A stretch of DNA of 64,000 nucleotides, from NCBI RefSeq assembly GCF_021266465.1, contig NZ_CP089848.1:4030001-4094000 (forward strand). Reading direction: 5' to 3'. Below, one piece after another: positions 8,309 through 19,334 of this stretch. Within the stretch, counting starts at the first letter, position 1; every line of letters starts with the position of its first letter. The notes beneath the pieces were generated by a model that was not told where the DNA came from, ran no database searches, and saw only the letters and a program-made list of their open reading frames with translations. This DNA comes from Paralcaligenes sp. KSB-10. GTDB lineage: Bacteria > Pseudomonadota > Gammaproteobacteria > Burkholderiales > Burkholderiaceae_B. Made by a program: the position numbers and the translations under genes.

Positions 8309-11300
8309 GTGAATCTATCGCGCCTTTTCATTATGCGGCCGGTTGCCACGACGCTGGCAATGCTGGCCGTGCTGATTGCCGGCATACTCGCATACCGGAT
8401 CCTGCCCGTATCGGCATTGCCCGAGGTCGATTATCCGACCATTCAGGTGGTAACCCTGTATCCGGGCGCCAGCCCGGTAGTGATGACCTCTCTGGTGACC
8501 TCGCCCCTGGAACGCCAATTCGGACAAATGCCTGGATTGTCCCAGATGAGCTCGTCGAGTTCGGGCGGCTCATCGATGATTACCCTGCAGTTCGATCTGG
8601 GTTTGCCGCTGGATGTGGCCGAACAGGAAGTGCAGGCGGCGATCAATGCCGCTTCGAACCTGCTGCCCAGCGATCTGCCCACGCCGCCCACCTACAACAA
8701 GGTGAATCCGGCCGATACGCCGGTCATAAGCCTGGCCATTACTTCGCCCACCTTGCCTTTGTATCAGGTCCGGGATCTGATCGATATACGTGTGGCGCAG
8801 AAGCTGTCGCAGGTATCCGGTGTGGGCCTGGTCAGCATCGCCGGCGGGCAACGGCCGGCCGTACGCGTACAGGTCAATCCGCAGGCACTGGCATCGCACA
8901 ATCTGACGCTGACCGATGTGCGCACGGCCATCACCAGCGCAAGCACCAATCAGCCCAAGGGAAACCTGGATGGCCCGGAACGCTCCACGACCATCAACGC
9001 CAACGATCAGCTCAGTTCCGTCAAGGACTATGACTCGCTGATTTTGTCCTATAAGAATGGAGCTCCCCTGCGTCTGCGCGATGTGGCCACGGCGGTACAG
9101 GATGCGCAGGACATCCGCCAGGCCGCATGGGTAGGCAAGACGCCCGCGGTGCTGCTGAATATCCAGCGCCAGCCCGGGGCCAATGTGATCGATGTGGTGG
9201 ACCGCATCAAGGCGCTGCTGCCCTCCCTGAAGCAGTCTCTGCCTGTTGGGGTCGATGTCTCCGTGGCGACCGATCGCACGCAAACCATTCGTGATTCCAT
9301 CAACCATGTCCTGTTCGAGATGGTGCTGGCCATAGTGCTGGTGGTGCTGGTGACTTTTGTGTTTTTGCGCAGCTGGACGGCAACCTTCATTCCCAGCGTG
9401 GTGGTGCCTTTGTCGCTGGTCGGCACCTTCGGCATCATGTATCTGGCCGGGTTCAGCATCAATAACCTGACCCTGATGGCGCTCACCATTGCCACGGGTT
9501 TTGTGGTCGATGACGCGATCGTCATGATCGAGAATATCGCGCGGCACATCGAGGCCGGCGAAACCGCCCTGAAGGCGGCCCTCAAGGGCGCGGCCCAGAT
9601 AGGATTCACGCTGGTTTCCCTGACATTGTCCCTGATCGCCGTGCTGATTCCTCTTCTGTTCATGAGCGACGTAATAGGGCGGCTGTTTCGTGAATTCGCC
9701 ATTACGCTGGCGGTGGCCATCCTGATTTCGCTGGCGATCTCCCTGACGCTTACGCCCATGATGTGTGCGCGTCTGCTCAAGCCCGAGTCCGAGATGAAAT
9801 TCGGCCGTTTCCAGCGTAAAACCGGCGCCATGATCGACGGCCTGGTGCGCGGCTACGATCGCGGCCTGTCTTTCGTCCTGGCGCACCAGCGCATCACCCT
9901 GCTGGTGGCTGTCGGTACGCTGGCCGTGACCGGCTTGTTGTATCTGCTTGTGCCCAAGGGTTTTTTCCCGCAACAGGATACCGGTATGATCCAGGCCATC
10001 AGCCAGGCGCCGCAGACGGTTTCCTTTCCGTCCATGGCGCGGCGGCAGCAGCAGGCGGTCGATCGAATCCTGGAAGATCCGGCAGTATCCACGGTGACTT
10101 CGTTCATAGGCATCGATGGCACCAATTCAACCTTGAATACGGGCCGCCTGCAGATTGCCCTCAAGCCTACGGGCGAGCGCAGCGACAATGCCATGGCCAT
10201 CATCGGGCGGCTGAATCAGGCGCTGAAAAATATACCCGAGATCAAAGTCTATATGCAGCCGGTGCAGGACCTGACCATCGACGATCAGGTCAGCCGGACC
10301 CAGTACCAGATGACTTTGTCGGACCCCGATAGCGCGGTGCTGGGCACATGGGTGCCCAAGGTTGTGCAAAAGCTGCAAGGCCTGCCGCAACTGACGGATG
10401 TGGCCGACGATTTTCAAAATGGCGGCCTGCAGACCTCGCTGGTCATCGATCGCGACGCGGCGGCGCGCCTGGGCGTGACCACTGCGGCCATCGATGAGGC
10501 CCTCTACGATGCCTTCGGCCAGCGGCTGATTTCAACCATCTTCACCCAATCGTCGCAGTATCGTGTCGTGCTGGAAGTCGCGCCGCAGTATCGCCAGAGC
10601 CCGGCGGCGCTGGCGCAGATCTACGTCCCGACCTCAGGCGGCACCCCGGTTCCCCTGACCAGCCTGGCGCGCGTCGTCGAGTCCAATACCTTGCTGTCCA
10701 TCGAACGCCTGGATCAGTTCCCGGCGGCGACGGTGTCCTTCAACCTGGCGTCGGGCGTGGCTTTGTCCGACGCGGTCGATGCGATCCAGAAAGCCGAGGC
10801 CGGCATGGGCCTGCCCGCCTCTATCGATACACGATTCCAGGGGGCGGCCAAGGCGTTCCAGGCCTCGCTGAGCAGCACTCTTTGGCTGCTTCTGGCTGCC
10901 GTGGTGGCGATGTACATCGTGTTGGGAATATTGTACGAAAGCTACATCCACCCGATCACCATCCTGTCGACCTTGCCGTCGGCCGCGATCGGCGCGCTGC
11001 TGGCCCTGCTGATCAGCCGGACCGAGCTCGACATGATAGGCGTCATCGGCATTATTCTGCTGATCGGCATCGTCAAGAAAAATGCCATCATGATGATCGA
11101 CTTCGCGCTCGATGCCGAGCGTCACAGAGGCCTGAGCCCCAGGGCGGCAATACACGAGGCGGCGCTGCTGCGCTTCCGCCCGATCCTGATGACTACGCTG
11201 GCGGCCTTGTTCAGCGCCATTCCGCTGATGCTGGCTACGGGCGCAGGCTCGGAACTGCGGCAGCCCCTGGGCCTGGTGATGGTAGGCGGCCTGCTGTGCA

Positions 11301-11416
11301 GCCAGTTGCTGACCCTGTTTACTGTTCCCGTGATTTATCTGGCCTTCGATCGCCTGGCGCGTCGTTTCCGGCCCAGGCCGGCGGCTGACAGGGCTCCGGA
11401 CGAGGCCTTGCCATGA
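8309..11416 (+). CDS. mdtB: RND multidrug permease subunit MdtB
   Basis: 1035 residues of the HAE1 RND family, one of the two inner-membrane permeases that form a heterotrimer in MdtABC systems. It opens [19 protein letters not shown], as MdtB does. The first large periplasmic loop carries [18 protein letters not shown]4 contains the proton-relay pair in [21 protein letters not shown] (the two Asp), followed by [24 protein letters not shown]. The second half repeats the fold and ends [19 protein letters not shown] and [21 protein letters not shown]. The start is GTG at 8309; a later ATG would remove the first membrane helix. The end overlaps mdtC by 4 bases (ATGA). Confidence 0.95.
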   Translation: MNLSRLFIMRPVATTLAMLAVLIAGILAYRILPVSALPEVDYPTIQVVTLYPGASPVVMTSLVTSPLERQFGQMPGLSQMSSSSSGGSSMITLQFDLGLPLDVAEQEVQAAINAASNLLPSDLPTPPTYNKVNPADTPVISLAITSPTLPLYQVRDLIDIRVAQKLSQVSGVGLVSIAGGQRPAVRVQVNPQALASHNLTLTDVRTAITSASTNQPKGNLDGPERSTTINANDQLSSVKDYDSLILSYKNGAPLRLRDVATAVQDAQDIRQAAWVGKTPAVLLNIQRQPGANVIDVVDRIKALLPSLKQSLPVGVDVSVATDRTQTIRDSINHVLFEMVLAIVLVVLVTFVFLRSWTATFIPSVVVPLSLVGTFGIMYLAGFSINNLTLMALTIATGFVVDDAIVMIENIARHIEAGETALKAALKGAAQIGFTLVSLTLSLIAVLIPLLFMSDVIGRLFREFAITLAVAILISLAISLTLTPMMCARLLKPESEMKFGRFQRKTGAMIDGLVRGYDRGLSFVLAHQRITLLVAVGTLAVTGLLYLLVPKGFFPQQDTGMIQAISQAPQTVSFPSMARRQQQAVDRILEDPAVSTVTSFIGIDGTNSTLNTGRLQIALKPTGERSDNAMAIIGRLNQALKNIPEIKVYMQPVQDLTIDDQVSRTQYQMTLSDPDSAVLGTWVPKVVQKLQGLPQLTDVADDFQNGGLQTSLVIDRDAAARLGVTTAAIDEALYDAFGQRLISTIFTQSSQYRVVLEVAPQYRQSPAALAQIYVPTSGGTPVPLTSLARVVESNTLLSIERLDQFPAATVSFNLASGVALSDAVDAIQKAEAGMGLPASIDTRFQGAAKAFQASLSSTLWLLLAAVVAMYIVLGILYESYIHPITILSTLPSAAIGALLALLISRTELDMIGVIGIILLIGIVKKNAIMMIDFALDAERHRGLSPRAAIHEAALLRFRPILMTTLAALFSAIPLMLATGAGSELRQPLGLVMVGGLLCSQLLTLFTVPVIYLAFDRLARRFRPRPAADRAPDEALP

Positions 11417-14400
11417 GGTTCCTGGCCCTGTTCATCATGCGGCCCGTCGCAACAACGCTATTGAGCCTGGCGCTGGTGCTGACGGGGGCGCTGGCCTTTG
11501 GCCTGCTGCCGGTATCTCCTTTGCCGCAGGTGGACTACCCGATGATTTCGGTTTCCGCCAGCATGCCCGGCGCCAGCCCCGAAACCATGGCCTCCAGCGT
11601 GGCAACCCCGCTGGAGCAGGCCCTGGGTTCGATTGCCGGGGTCACGGACATGAGCTCGAGAAGCACCGAGGGCTCCACCCGCGTCTCCCTGCAGTTCGAT
11701 TTGAGCCGCAACATCAATAGCGCCGCGCGCGATGTGCAGGCCGCCATCAACGCTTCGCGCACACTCCTGCCGTCAAGCCTGCGCAGCAACCCCACCTACC
11801 ACAAGGTCAATCCGGCGTCGGCGCCCATCATGGTCCTGGCGCTGACCTCGCCCACGGTAACGCAGGGGCAGCTGTATGACATGGCGTCGACCATTCTCGC
11901 GCAAAAGCTGGCCCAGGTTTCAGGTGTGGGCGAGGTCGATGTCGGGGGCAGCTCCTTGCCGGCGATACGCATTGACCTGAATCCCCAGGCGCTCAACAGC
12001 GCCGGAGTGGCGTTGGACGATGTGCGTACCGCCCTGGTGAATGCCAATGGTTTGCGCCCCAACGGCATGGTCGAAAACGACCAGTACCACTGGCTGCTGA
12101 ATTCAGGCGATCAGTTGACCCAGTCGGCGCAGTACCGGCCGCTGATCGTGGCCTGGCGCAATGGCGCGCCGATACGCCTGAGCGATGTCGCCACAGTCAC
12201 GGATTCGGTCGAAGACCTTTTCAATGCCGGATTCTTCAACAATCAGAAAGCCATTTCACTGATCGTGCGGCGGCAGTCCGATGCCAATATCATCGAGACC
12301 GTCGATGCGATTCGCGCCCAGATCCCCAGCTTCCAGGCCATGCTGCCGGCCAATGTCACGCTTACCGTGGCGCAGGACCGCACTCCGAGCATACGCGCTT
12401 CCCTGCACGAGGCAGAGCTGACTCTGGTAATCGCCGTGGTGCTGGTGGTGCTGGTGGTGCTGCTGTTTTTGCGCAATCTGCGCGCGGCGCTCATTCCCAG
12501 CATTGTCGTGCCCGTATCGCTGATTACCACCTTCAGCCTGATGCTGTTGTTCAATTTCACGCTCAACACCATTTCCCTCATGGCCTTGATTGTGGCGGCG
12601 GGGTTCGTGGTCGACGATGCCATCGTCGTGCTTGAAAACATCATCCGGCATATAGAACGGGGCGCGCCTCCGGTGCGTGCGGCCATACGCGGTCTCAAGG
12701 AAGTGGGCTTTACTGTGCTGGCGATGAGCGTGTCCCTGGTTGCGGTATTCATCCCCATTCTGCTCATGAGCGGCATAGTCGGGCGCCTGTTCCGCGAGTT
12801 TGCGGTAACCCTGTCGGCTTCCATCATGGTGTCCCTGCTGGTTTCCCTGACGCTGACCCCCATGATGTGCTCGCGCCTGTTGCGTCGGCAGGAACGTGTT
12901 CGAAAGCCGCCGGGCCGTCTGGCCCGGACCTTTCAATCGGTGGGCGAAGTATTGTGGGACGGATATAAAAGATCCTTGTCGTGGGCGCTGGCGCATGGGC
13001 GCTTCATGATGTTGTTGCTGGCCATCACGATCGGACTCAATGTGTATTTGTACAAGATCGTGCCCAAAGGCTTTTTCCCGCAGCAGGATACCGGCCAGCT
13101 ATTGGGATTCTTTCGTGTCGATCAGGGAACCTCCTTTACGGCCATGCTGCCCAAGCTGGAAGATTTTCGCAAAGTGCTGCTGCAGGATCCCGCTGTTGCA
13201 AGCGTAACCGGCTATGCCGGCGGTCGCGGCGGAAGCAATTCCAGTTTCCTGCTTATACAACTCAAGCCGCTGGATGTCCGCAAGATCAGCGCAACGCAGG
13301 TTGTGAATCGCCTGCGCGGCCAATTCCAGGGCGTGCCCGGCGCGCGCCTGACACTGGTGCCGCAGCAGGACATCCGGATGGGCAGCCGTCAAACCAGCAC
13401 GGCGTCCTACGACTACACCTTGATGGCCAGCGATCTGGGGCTGCTTAAGACCTGGCTGCCCAAGGTGCAGAAAATCATGGCCGGCTTGCCCGAACTGGTC
13501 GATGTGGACACCGACGTCGAAGACAAGGGAACTCAGGTCAATCTGGTTATAGACCGCGACGCGGCAACCCGCCTGGGCGTCAATATGGGCCTGATTGCGT
13601 CGACGCTGAATAATTCGTTCAGCCAGCGGCAGATCTCGGTCATTTATGGGCGGCTGAATCAATACCATGTGGTCATGGGGCTGGATCAGCGCTATGCCCA
13701 GAATGCCGAATCGCTCAAGCTGGTGCAGGTGGTCACGGCCGGCGGCAACAGAGTGCCGCTGTCCGCATTTGCCCATTTCGAGGTTGGCAATTCGCCGCTC
13801 AGTGTGCAGCACCAGGGCTTGTTCGCCGCGGATACGGTTTCGTTCAGCCTGGCGCCCGGCGTGGCATTGGACCAGGGGCTCCAGGCCATCAACAATGCAG
13901 TGGCGCGCAGCGGCTTGCCGACCCGGGAAATACAGGCGGGCTTCCAGGGCGATGCGCAGGCTTTGCAGCAGTCTCTGGCGCAGCAGCCCTGGTTGATCCT
14001 GGCGGCGCTTGTCACCATGTATATCGTGCTGGGCATGCTCTACGAAAGCTATGTGCATCCCATTACGATTCTGTCGACCTTGCCGTCTGCGGGTATAGGT
14101 GCCTTGCTGGCCCTGATGCTGCTGGGCGAACAATTTACGCTGATTGCGCTGATCGGAGTATTTCTGCTGATCGGCATAGTCAAGAAAAATGCCATCATGA
14201 TGGTGGATTTTGCCCTGCAGGCCGAGCGTGAGCAGAACCTGTCCTCGCGCGATGCCATATACCAGGCGTGCCTGATCCGGTTTCGCCCTATCATGATGAC
14301 GACGGTATCGGCGCTGTTTGGCGCGCTGCCCCTGGTGCTGGCTTCGGGTGCCGGCGTGGAATTGCGCCGGCCGCTGGGCCTGACCATTGTCGGCGGCCTG

Positions 14401-14508
14401 ATCCTCAGCCAGATCCTGACGCTCTACACCACACCCGTTGTTTATTTATATCTGGATCGCTTCCGTTTGTGGGCCAAACGCAAGCGGGGGCAGCCTGCAC
14501 ATGGTTAA
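11413..14508 (+). CDS. mdtC: RND multidrug permease subunit MdtC
   Basis: 1031 residues, the second HAE1 permease and paralogous to the preceding gene. It has the same landmarks: [20 protein letters not shown] start, [21 protein letters not shown] with two relay Asp, [25 protein letters not shown], and the C-terminal [24 protein letters not shown]. In MdtBC pumps the B subunit mainly conducts protons and the C subunit mainly binds substrate, which explains two retained copies. Known substrates in other species include novobiocin and bile salts; none can be inferred here. Its 3' end overlaps the channel gene by 8 bases, indicating translational coupling. Confidence 0.95.
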   Translation: MRFLALFIMRPVATTLLSLALVLTGALAFGLLPVSPLPQVDYPMISVSASMPGASPETMASSVATPLEQALGSIAGVTDMSSRSTEGSTRVSLQFDLSRNINSAARDVQAAINASRTLLPSSLRSNPTYHKVNPASAPIMVLALTSPTVTQGQLYDMASTILAQKLAQVSGVGEVDVGGSSLPAIRIDLNPQALNSAGVALDDVRTALVNANGLRPNGMVENDQYHWLLNSGDQLTQSAQYRPLIVAWRNGAPIRLSDVATVTDSVEDLFNAGFFNNQKAISLIVRRQSDANIIETVDAIRAQIPSFQAMLPANVTLTVAQDRTPSIRASLHEAELTLVIAVVLVVLVVLLFLRNLRAALIPSIVVPVSLITTFSLMLLFNFTLNTISLMALIVAAGFVVDDAIVVLENIIRHIERGAPPVRAAIRGLKEVGFTVLAMSVSLVAVFIPILLMSGIVGRLFREFAVTLSASIMVSLLVSLTLTPMMCSRLLRRQERVRKPPGRLARTFQSVGEVLWDGYKRSLSWALAHGRFMMLLLAITIGLNVYLYKIVPKGFFPQQDTGQLLGFFRVDQGTSFTAMLPKLEDFRKVLLQDPAVASVTGYAGGRGGSNSSFLLIQLKPLDVRKISATQVVNRLRGQFQGVPGARLTLVPQQDIRMGSRQTSTASYDYTLMASDLGLLKTWLPKVQKIMAGLPELVDVDTDVEDKGTQVNLVIDRDAATRLGVNMGLIASTLNNSFSQRQISVIYGRLNQYHVVMGLDQRYAQNAESLKLVQVVTAGGNRVPLSAFAHFEVGNSPLSVQHQGLFAADTVSFSLAPGVALDQGLQAINNAVARSGLPTREIQAGFQGDAQALQQSLAQQPWLILAALVTMYIVLGMLYESYVHPITILSTLPSAGIGALLALMLLGEQFTLIALIGVFLLIGIVKKNAIMMVDFALQAEREQNLSSRDAIYQACLIRFRPIMMTTVSALFGALPLVLASGAGVELRRPLGLTIVGGLILSQILTLYTTPVVYLYLDRFRLWAKRKRGQPAHG

Positions 14509-15955
14509 TTTGCATAAAAAAATCTTGAGAAATTCGGCGCTTGTCGTGCTGACGGCTTTGCTCGGCGCGTGCGCGGTGGGGCCGAATTATCAGCGGCCGA
14601 CTGTTTCCGTGGGGAACGGGTACAAAGAAGCAAAAGGCTGGAAACTCGCGCAGCCTGGCGACACGGGCTTGCGTGCCGACTGGTGGCGCAGCTACAACGA
14701 CTCCGTGCTCAATGGGCTTATGGATGGCTTGCTCGCATCCAACCAGAACATTGCGCAAGCCGAGGCCCAGTACCGTCAGGCGCAAGCGTTGGTGAAATCC
14801 GCCAGGGCCGGCTTTTTCCCGACCGTAACGGGGGGCTTGTCTTCGACGCGCTCCGGCAGCCGCAGTCCCGACACCGGTTCGGGTTCCAGCAGCAGCAAGA
14901 GCAGCCAATCGGAGCTTAGCGGCGCGGTAAGCTGGGAACCCGACATCTGGGGCAAGGTGCGGCGTTCGGTGGAGTCGAGCCGGGCGGGCCTTGAAGCGAG
15001 TGCGGCCGATGTGGCGGCAACGCGCTTGAGCATGCAATCGACCCTGGCGCAAACCTATTTCAATTTACGCGCGCTGGATGCGGAGAAACGGCTATACGTC
15101 CAGACGCTTGCCGCCTATCAGCGTTCCCTGACGACGACCGAGAACCGCTACCATGCGGGCGTGGCGGCGCAGGCCGATGTGGAAGCCGCCCGCACTCAAC
15201 TGGAGAACGCGCGTACCGACGCATTGGCGCTGGAATGGCAGCGCGCGCAGTACGAGCATGCGCTGGCGGTGCTTACAGGGCAGGCCCCGTCGAGTTTCGC
15301 GCTTGCTCCAGACCAGACGGTGGGAACCGTGCCTGAAATTCCAGTCGGCCTGCCGTCGCAATTGCTTGAGCGCCGCCCTGATGTGGCCGCCGCCGAGCGC
15401 CGCACCGCCGAGGCCAATGCCAAGATCGGCGTGGCCCAGGCGGCCTGGTTTCCGGACCTGACCCTGAGCGCCAGCGGCGGCTTCAGCAATAGCCAGTTGG
15501 CGCTATGGCTGGCGGCGCCGGCCAGTTTCTGGTCCCTGGGGCCGGCATTGGCCATGACGCTGTTCGACGGCGGTGCGCGCCAGGCGAATATTGAACAGTC
15601 GCGCGCGGCCTACGATGCGCAAGTCGCCGCCTACCGTTCGACGGTTTTGGGCGCTTTGCAGGAGGTCGAAAATTACCTGGTGCAATTAAGCGTGATGGCC
15701 CGGGAACAGCAGACCCAGGACCGGGCCCTGGCCTCGGCGCGCGAATCCCTGCGCCTGACGGAAAACCAGTACCAGGCCGGAATAATCGATTACCTGAGTG
15801 TTGCGCAGGTTGAAACCACCGCCTTGAGCACTGAACGTTCGGCGCTGGCGCTCAGAGCGGCTCGACTGGTGGCCAGCGTGCAATTGATTGCCGCGCTGGG
15901 CGGCGGCTGGCAGGTGCCCCAGCCGGCCGACAATCATCAGGCGAGCAGCAAATGA
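14501..15955 (+). CDS. outer-membrane efflux lipoprotein (NodT/OprM type)
   Basis: 484 residues. The signal peptide ends in a lipobox LLGAC (about residue 24) followed by AVGPNYQRP, the standard NodT-family opening. Two OEP repeats form the alpha-barrel: LDGLLASNQNIAQAEAQYRQAQALVKSARAGFFP in the first, and ERRPDVAAAERRTAEANAKIGVAQAAWFPDLTLSASGGF in the second. The final helix holds TENQYQAGIIDYLSVAQVE. The ATG at 14501 overlaps the end of mdtC; an upstream frame-extension inside mdtC has no signal character. Having a dedicated channel as fourth gene makes this a self-contained MdtABC-OprM tripartite pump. The end overlaps the convergent Nudix gene by 19 bases. Confidence 0.92.
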   Translation: MVNLHKKILRNSALVVLTALLGACAVGPNYQRPTVSVGNGYKEAKGWKLAQPGDTGLRADWWRSYNDSVLNGLMDGLLASNQNIAQAEAQYRQAQALVKSARAGFFPTVTGGLSSTRSGSRSPDTGSGSSSSKSSQSELSGAVSWEPDIWGKVRRSVESSRAGLEASAADVAATRLSMQSTLAQTYFNLRALDAEKRLYVQTLAAYQRSLTTTENRYHAGVAAQADVEAARTQLENARTDALALEWQRAQYEHALAVLTGQAPSSFALAPDQTVGTVPEIPVGLPSQLLERRPDVAAAERRTAEANAKIGVAQAAWFPDLTLSASGGFSNSQLALWLAAPASFWSLGPALAMTLFDGGARQANIEQSRAAYDAQVAAYRSTVLGALQEVENYLVQLSVMAREQQTQDRALASARESLRLTENQYQAGIIDYLSVAQVETTALSTERSALALRAARLVASVQLIAALGGGWQVPQPADNHQASSK

Positions 15956-16908
15956 CGGATGCCGGCAATGCCGTGTGCACCGTGTTCCCGTGCGATCGGC
16001 CGGGTTTGGGCGGATTGTCCGCCGATGGCGAATACCGGGCGTCCGGCTTGCTCGGCCAGTCGGGAAAATTGTTCCCAGCCCATGCCGGGTCGGTCCGGGT
16101 GCGAAGGGGTGTCGAGCACATGTCCAAGGACGGCGAAATCAGCATTCAGTGCGCGCGCCGCAGCCAGGTCGTCGAGCGTGTGAGCCGATACGCCAATCAG
16201 GCCCGGTGCGGGAACCGGGCTGCCTGACTCGGCCAGTGCCCGGGCATCTGCCGCGCGCCACTGTGTGCCGTCCGCTTGCGTTCGCCACGGTGCCGGGTGG
16301 CTGCTGTTGACGAGGCACTGCGCTTCAAATTCACGACACCGCTGCAATACCTGCCTGAACCCGGAGTAGACCTCGTGCTCGGCGGCGTGGGCCGACCAGG
16401 CGGGTTCGCGAAACTGTACCAGCCTTACTCCTCGCTTGAGGGCCTGGGTAAGCAAGTCCATGAAGCGGGGCAGATTCTCGCTGCGCTCGATGGAGGTGAG
16501 CAGGTAATGGTCGGGAAGTTGCAGCCAGCGCAGCGGCGGTTCGGTGGCCGGCAAGAGCTGGCCTACGGTAATCGGTTGCTGGGGGTCGACCCAGGCCAGG
16601 ATCTGGCCTTCGCGCCCGACGGGCGTGCCGTTCCAGGCGGTAACCCGGCAAAACGCCAGGCGCACGATGTTCTTGGGGTATTCGTGCACATGAGTGATCC
16701 ACGGAGTGGCTTCGGTGATATCGATGTCGAGCTCTTCCTTCAGTTCGCGCGCCAAGGCTTGGAGCACGGTTTCGCCGGGCTCGATTTTCCCTCCGGGCAG
16801 TTCCCACCAGCCCGACCAGGGCTTGTCGGCGGGGCGCTCGGCCAGCAGCAGCGAGCCGTCGGCACGCTGGATCATGCCGGCGGCGACATTGATGAGCGGT
16901 TTAGACAT
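15937..16908 (-). CDS. Nudix hydrolase (MutT) fused to TenI/ThiE-like domain
   Basis: 323 residues, two domains. Residues 1-130 are a MutT-type Nudix domain, probably an 8-oxo-dGTP diphosphatase, with a complete Nudix box from GGKIEPGE through ARELKEELDI. Residues 145-320 form a thiamine-phosphate-synthase/TenI-like barrel: G-V-R-L-V-Q-F-R-E near the start, VNSSH in the middle, LIGVSAHTLDDLAAA, FAVLGHVLDTPSHPDRPGMGWEQF, and VFAIGG. This fusion is known across Gamma- and Betaproteobacteria. The barrel part is usually thought not to make thiamine phosphate; its role is not settled. The start at 16908 overlaps the stop of the upstream DUF815 gene by 8 bases, so the two are coupled. Confidence 0.9.
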   Translation of the reverse strand: MSKPLINVAAGMIQRADGSLLLAERPADKPWSGWWELPGGKIEPGETVLQALARELKEELDIDITEATPWITHVHEYPKNIVRLAFCRVTAWNGTPVGREGQILAWVDPQQPITVGQLLPATEPPLRWLQLPDHYLLTSIERSENLPRFMDLLTQALKRGVRLVQFREPAWSAHAAEHEVYSGFRQVLQRCREFEAQCLVNSSHPAPWRTQADGTQWRAADARALAESGSPVPAPGLIGVSAHTLDDLAAARALNADFAVLGHVLDTPSHPDRPGMGWEQFSRLAEQAGRPVFAIGGQSAQTRPIAREHGAHGIAGIRHLLLA

Positions 16909-17779
16909 GACGGGCCGACCAGTCGCGGGCGAACTGACGCGCGACGCGGCCGGAACGCGAACCGCGCTCGAGCGCCCATTGCAGCGCTTCGGTACGCGAG
17001 GCTTCGATATCGGCATTGGTGCAGCCGAGCTCTTTGAGCCAGTAATACACAATGTCCAGATAGTCGTCCTGCTTGAATGGGTAAAACGACAGCCACAGCC
17101 CGAATCGTTCCGACAGCGAGATTTTTTCTTCAACCGTTTCGCCGGGATGGATTTCGCCGTCGGACTGATGCTGAGCGCTGAGGTTCTCGCTCATGTATTC
17201 GGGCATGAGATGGCGCCGATTCGACGTGGCGTAGATCAGCACGTTATCGCCCGACGATGAGATCGAACCATCCAGCACCGACTTGAGCGCCTTGTAGCCG
17301 GCTTCGCCTTCCTCGAAGGACAGGTCGTCGCAAAAGATAATGAAACGTTCGCTGCGCTGGCCGACCAGGTCGACGATATCGCCCAAATCGCCCATATCGG
17401 CCTTGTCGACCTCGATGAGCCGCAAGCCGCGTGATCCATAGGCGGCCAGCATGGCCTTGACCAGCGAGCTCTTGCCGGTGCCGCGGGCGCCTGTCATGAG
17501 CACATTGTTGGCCGGCTTTTTCTGCAGGAAATGCTGCGTGTTGCGATCAATAATGCCTTTCTGGCGCTCGACATGCTGCAGGTCGTCAAGGTTGATGAGC
17601 GATACATGCTTGACGGCATCGAGCCAGCCGCGATTGCTGCGTTTGCGCCAACGAAAAGCATGCGCCGACCAATCCGTTTCCGGCGGTGCCGGAGGAAGCC
17701 ACGCTTCTAATTGCGCCAGTACGCGTTCGGCGCGTTGAATAAGCGTGCTTAAGTCGGTGGCACTCACTGAGTTCTCCAT
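16901..17779 (-). CDS. DUF815 family AAA-type ATPase
   Basis: 292 residues. P-loop ATPase of the DUF815 family: Walker A GARGTGKSSLVKAMLAAY (about residues 94-111), Walker B-like segment RFIIFCDDLSFEEGEAGYKALKSVLDG, and a sensor-type YATSNRRHLMPEYMSEN. The C-terminal helical lid ends near SRSGRVARQFARDWSARH. Genes of this family lie next to mutT and argJ in many Burkholderiales; the cellular role is undefined. I chose the ATG at 17779 over a TTG 15 bases upstream. It is divergent from ispB and translationally coupled to the Nudix gene. Confidence 0.85.
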   Translation of the reverse strand: MENSVSATDLSTLIQRAERVLAQLEAWLPPAPPETDWSAHAFRWRKRSNRGWLDAVKHVSLINLDDLQHVERQKGIIDRNTQHFLQKKPANNVLMTGARGTGKSSLVKAMLAAYGSRGLRLIEVDKADMGDLGDIVDLVGQRSERFIIFCDDLSFEEGEAGYKALKSVLDGSISSSGDNVLIYATSNRRHLMPEYMSENLSAQHQSDGEIHPGETVEEKISLSERFGLWLSFYPFKQDDYLDIVYYWLKELGCTNADIEASRTEALQWALERGSRSGRVARQFARDWSARHV

Positions 17780-18064
17780 ATGGAATTGGGGCAAACCGCT
17801 ATTATCGCCAATTTATGCCCGGTCTTGCAGGAATTGCGATTTGGGTGCATTGGCATCCGGGGCCGTGTTATGTGTGATGTTCGCGCAAGAACGTATAATC
17901 CCAGCCTTGATCCGCCAGATTTTGTAACTGTTTGGATTTGCACGGCCGTACCTTGCTGTTCAGAGGTTCACGCCGCGCGTGCCGGCGCTGTCGGCCCAAA
18001 TGATTGGCAGAAAGGCGGCCTTGTTGATTTTGCCCTTTGGCTTACTTTAAACCCGGACCCTGTT

Positions 18065-19030
18065 TTGAATCTCGCCGAGTTGCTTGCCCCCATTGCAGAG
18101 GATATGAAAGCGGTCGATGCGGTTATTCGCTCCCGCCTGAGTTCCGACGTTGTCATGATACGCACGATCGGCGACTATATTGTGGGCGCGGGCGGCAAGC
18201 GCATGCGCCCCGCCTTGTTGCTCATGATTGCCAAGGCCCTGGGCTACCAGGGAACGCATCATCATTTGCTGGCCGCGGTCGTCGAGTTCATTCATACGGC
18301 CACTTTGCTGCACGACGATGTGGTGGACGAGTCCGATATGCGCCGCGGCCGCAGCACGGCCAATGCGGTGTTCGGCAACGCGGCCAGCGTACTGGTGGGC
18401 GATTACCTGTATTCCCGTTCTTTTGAAATGATGGTTGAAACCGACAAGATGCAGGTCATGTCCATCTTGTCGGGGGCGACCACCATCATTGCCGAGGGCG
18501 AGGTGCTGCAGCTCATGAATGTGCACGATCCCGAGGTATCGCTGGAGCGCTACCTGCAGGTGGTGCGGTACAAAACGGCCAAGCTGTTCGAAGCTTCGGC
18601 ACAGGTCGGCGCCGTCATTGCCGGGGCTACGCCCGAACAGGAGGCCGCCGCGGCCGCCTATGGTCGTCATATCGGCACCGCGTTCCAACTGATCGACGAT
18701 GTACTCGACTACAGCGGCGATGTCGATGCGCTGGGCAAGAACGTGGGCGACGATTTACGCGAAGGCAAGCCCACCATGCCGCTGATTCGTGTCATGGAGA
18801 TCGGTACCGAGGCCCAGAAGACATTGATCCGGGACGCCATCAAAACCGGCGAGGCCGACTTTGAAGCCGTGGCGCTGGCCATCCACGATACCGGCGCGCT
18901 GGACTACACGCGCCAGGCGGCGGTCGCCGAAGCCGGGCGGGCCCGCGAGGCCCTGGCCGCCTATCCGGTTTCCGTTCAGCTGGAATCTTTGTTAGAATTT
19001 TGCTCTTTCGCCGTCGAACGGAATCATTAA
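18065..19030 (+). CDS. ispB: octaprenyl diphosphate synthase
   Basis: 321 residues from a TTG at 18065 (NLAELLAPIAEDMKAVDAVIR), the normal start and length for the family. The enzyme extends farnesyl diphosphate with isopentenyl diphosphate to make the C40 side chain of ubiquinone. The first aspartate-rich motif is in LLHDDVVDESDMRRG and the second in FQLIDDVLDYSGD; the GGKRMRPALLL substrate motif is at about residues 42-52. The frame stays open 95 codons upstream, but that part lacks prenyltransferase character and overlaps the promoter region. In relatives ispB is divergent from rplU-rpmA; here the neighbour is DUF815 instead. tRNA-Pro follows 179 bases later. Confidence 0.94.
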   Translation: MNLAELLAPIAEDMKAVDAVIRSRLSSDVVMIRTIGDYIVGAGGKRMRPALLLMIAKALGYQGTHHHLLAAVVEFIHTATLLHDDVVDESDMRRGRSTANAVFGNAASVLVGDYLYSRSFEMMVETDKMQVMSILSGATTIIAEGEVLQLMNVHDPEVSLERYLQVVRYKTAKLFEASAQVGAVIAGATPEQEAAAAAYGRHIGTAFQLIDDVLDYSGDVDALGKNVGDDLREGKPTMPLIRVMEIGTEAQKTLIRDAIKTGEADFEAVALAIHDTGALDYTRQAAVAEAGRAREALAAYPVSVQLESLLEFCSFAVERNH

Positions 19031-19209
19031 GTTGTTCGTGGACGGGGTTATTTAGTTGCTCTCAAACGGAATCGCCGGGTTTTGCTAAAATGCTCGTCTT
19101 GCCGTTGGATTTGCCGGTAAGCGGATTGCTCGCAGGCGGGTCAGTCCTGGGTACATAGCCCGGTACAAAGGCAGCAATATGGCCCACGGCAAATCATTTG
19201 GCATTAAAT

Positions 19210-19286
19210 CGGGGCGTAGCTCAGCCTGGTAGAGTACTGCGTTCGGGACGCAGGAGCCGGAGGTTCAAATCCTCTCGCCCCGACCA
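19210..19286 (+). tRNA. tRNA-Pro (anticodon CGG)
   Basis: A 77-base cloverleaf with encoded CCA. The acceptor arms are CGGGGCG at 19210-19216 and CGCCCCG, followed by the discriminator A and CCA at 19284-19286. The D-arm has AGCTCAGCCTGGTAGAG. The anticodon stem CTGCG/CGCAG encloses the loop TTCGGGA, so the anticodon is CGG and reads CCG proline codons. The T-arm contains GGTTCAAATCC. A rho-independent terminator starts 15 bases downstream, so it is a single-tRNA transcript. Confidence 0.97.
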
Positions 19287-19300
19287 ATATATTCCGATAA

Positions 19301-19334
19301 AAAGCCCCTGATACTTCAGGGGCTTTTGTTTTTT
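19301..19334 (+). terminator. rho-independent terminator of tRNA-Pro
   Basis: AAAGCCCCTGA and its exact complement TCAGGGGCTTT form an 11-bp stem with a four-base TACT loop, followed by a T-rich tract (TTTTGTTTTTTA). It lies directly after the tRNA and would work in the + direction. Confidence 0.92.

Noticed and set aside
17780-18064. 95-codon upstream extension of ispB
   Set aside because: The residues lack prenyltransferase features and start beside the divergent DUF815 start; known IspB proteins begin at N-L-A/P-x-L-L-A-P-I.
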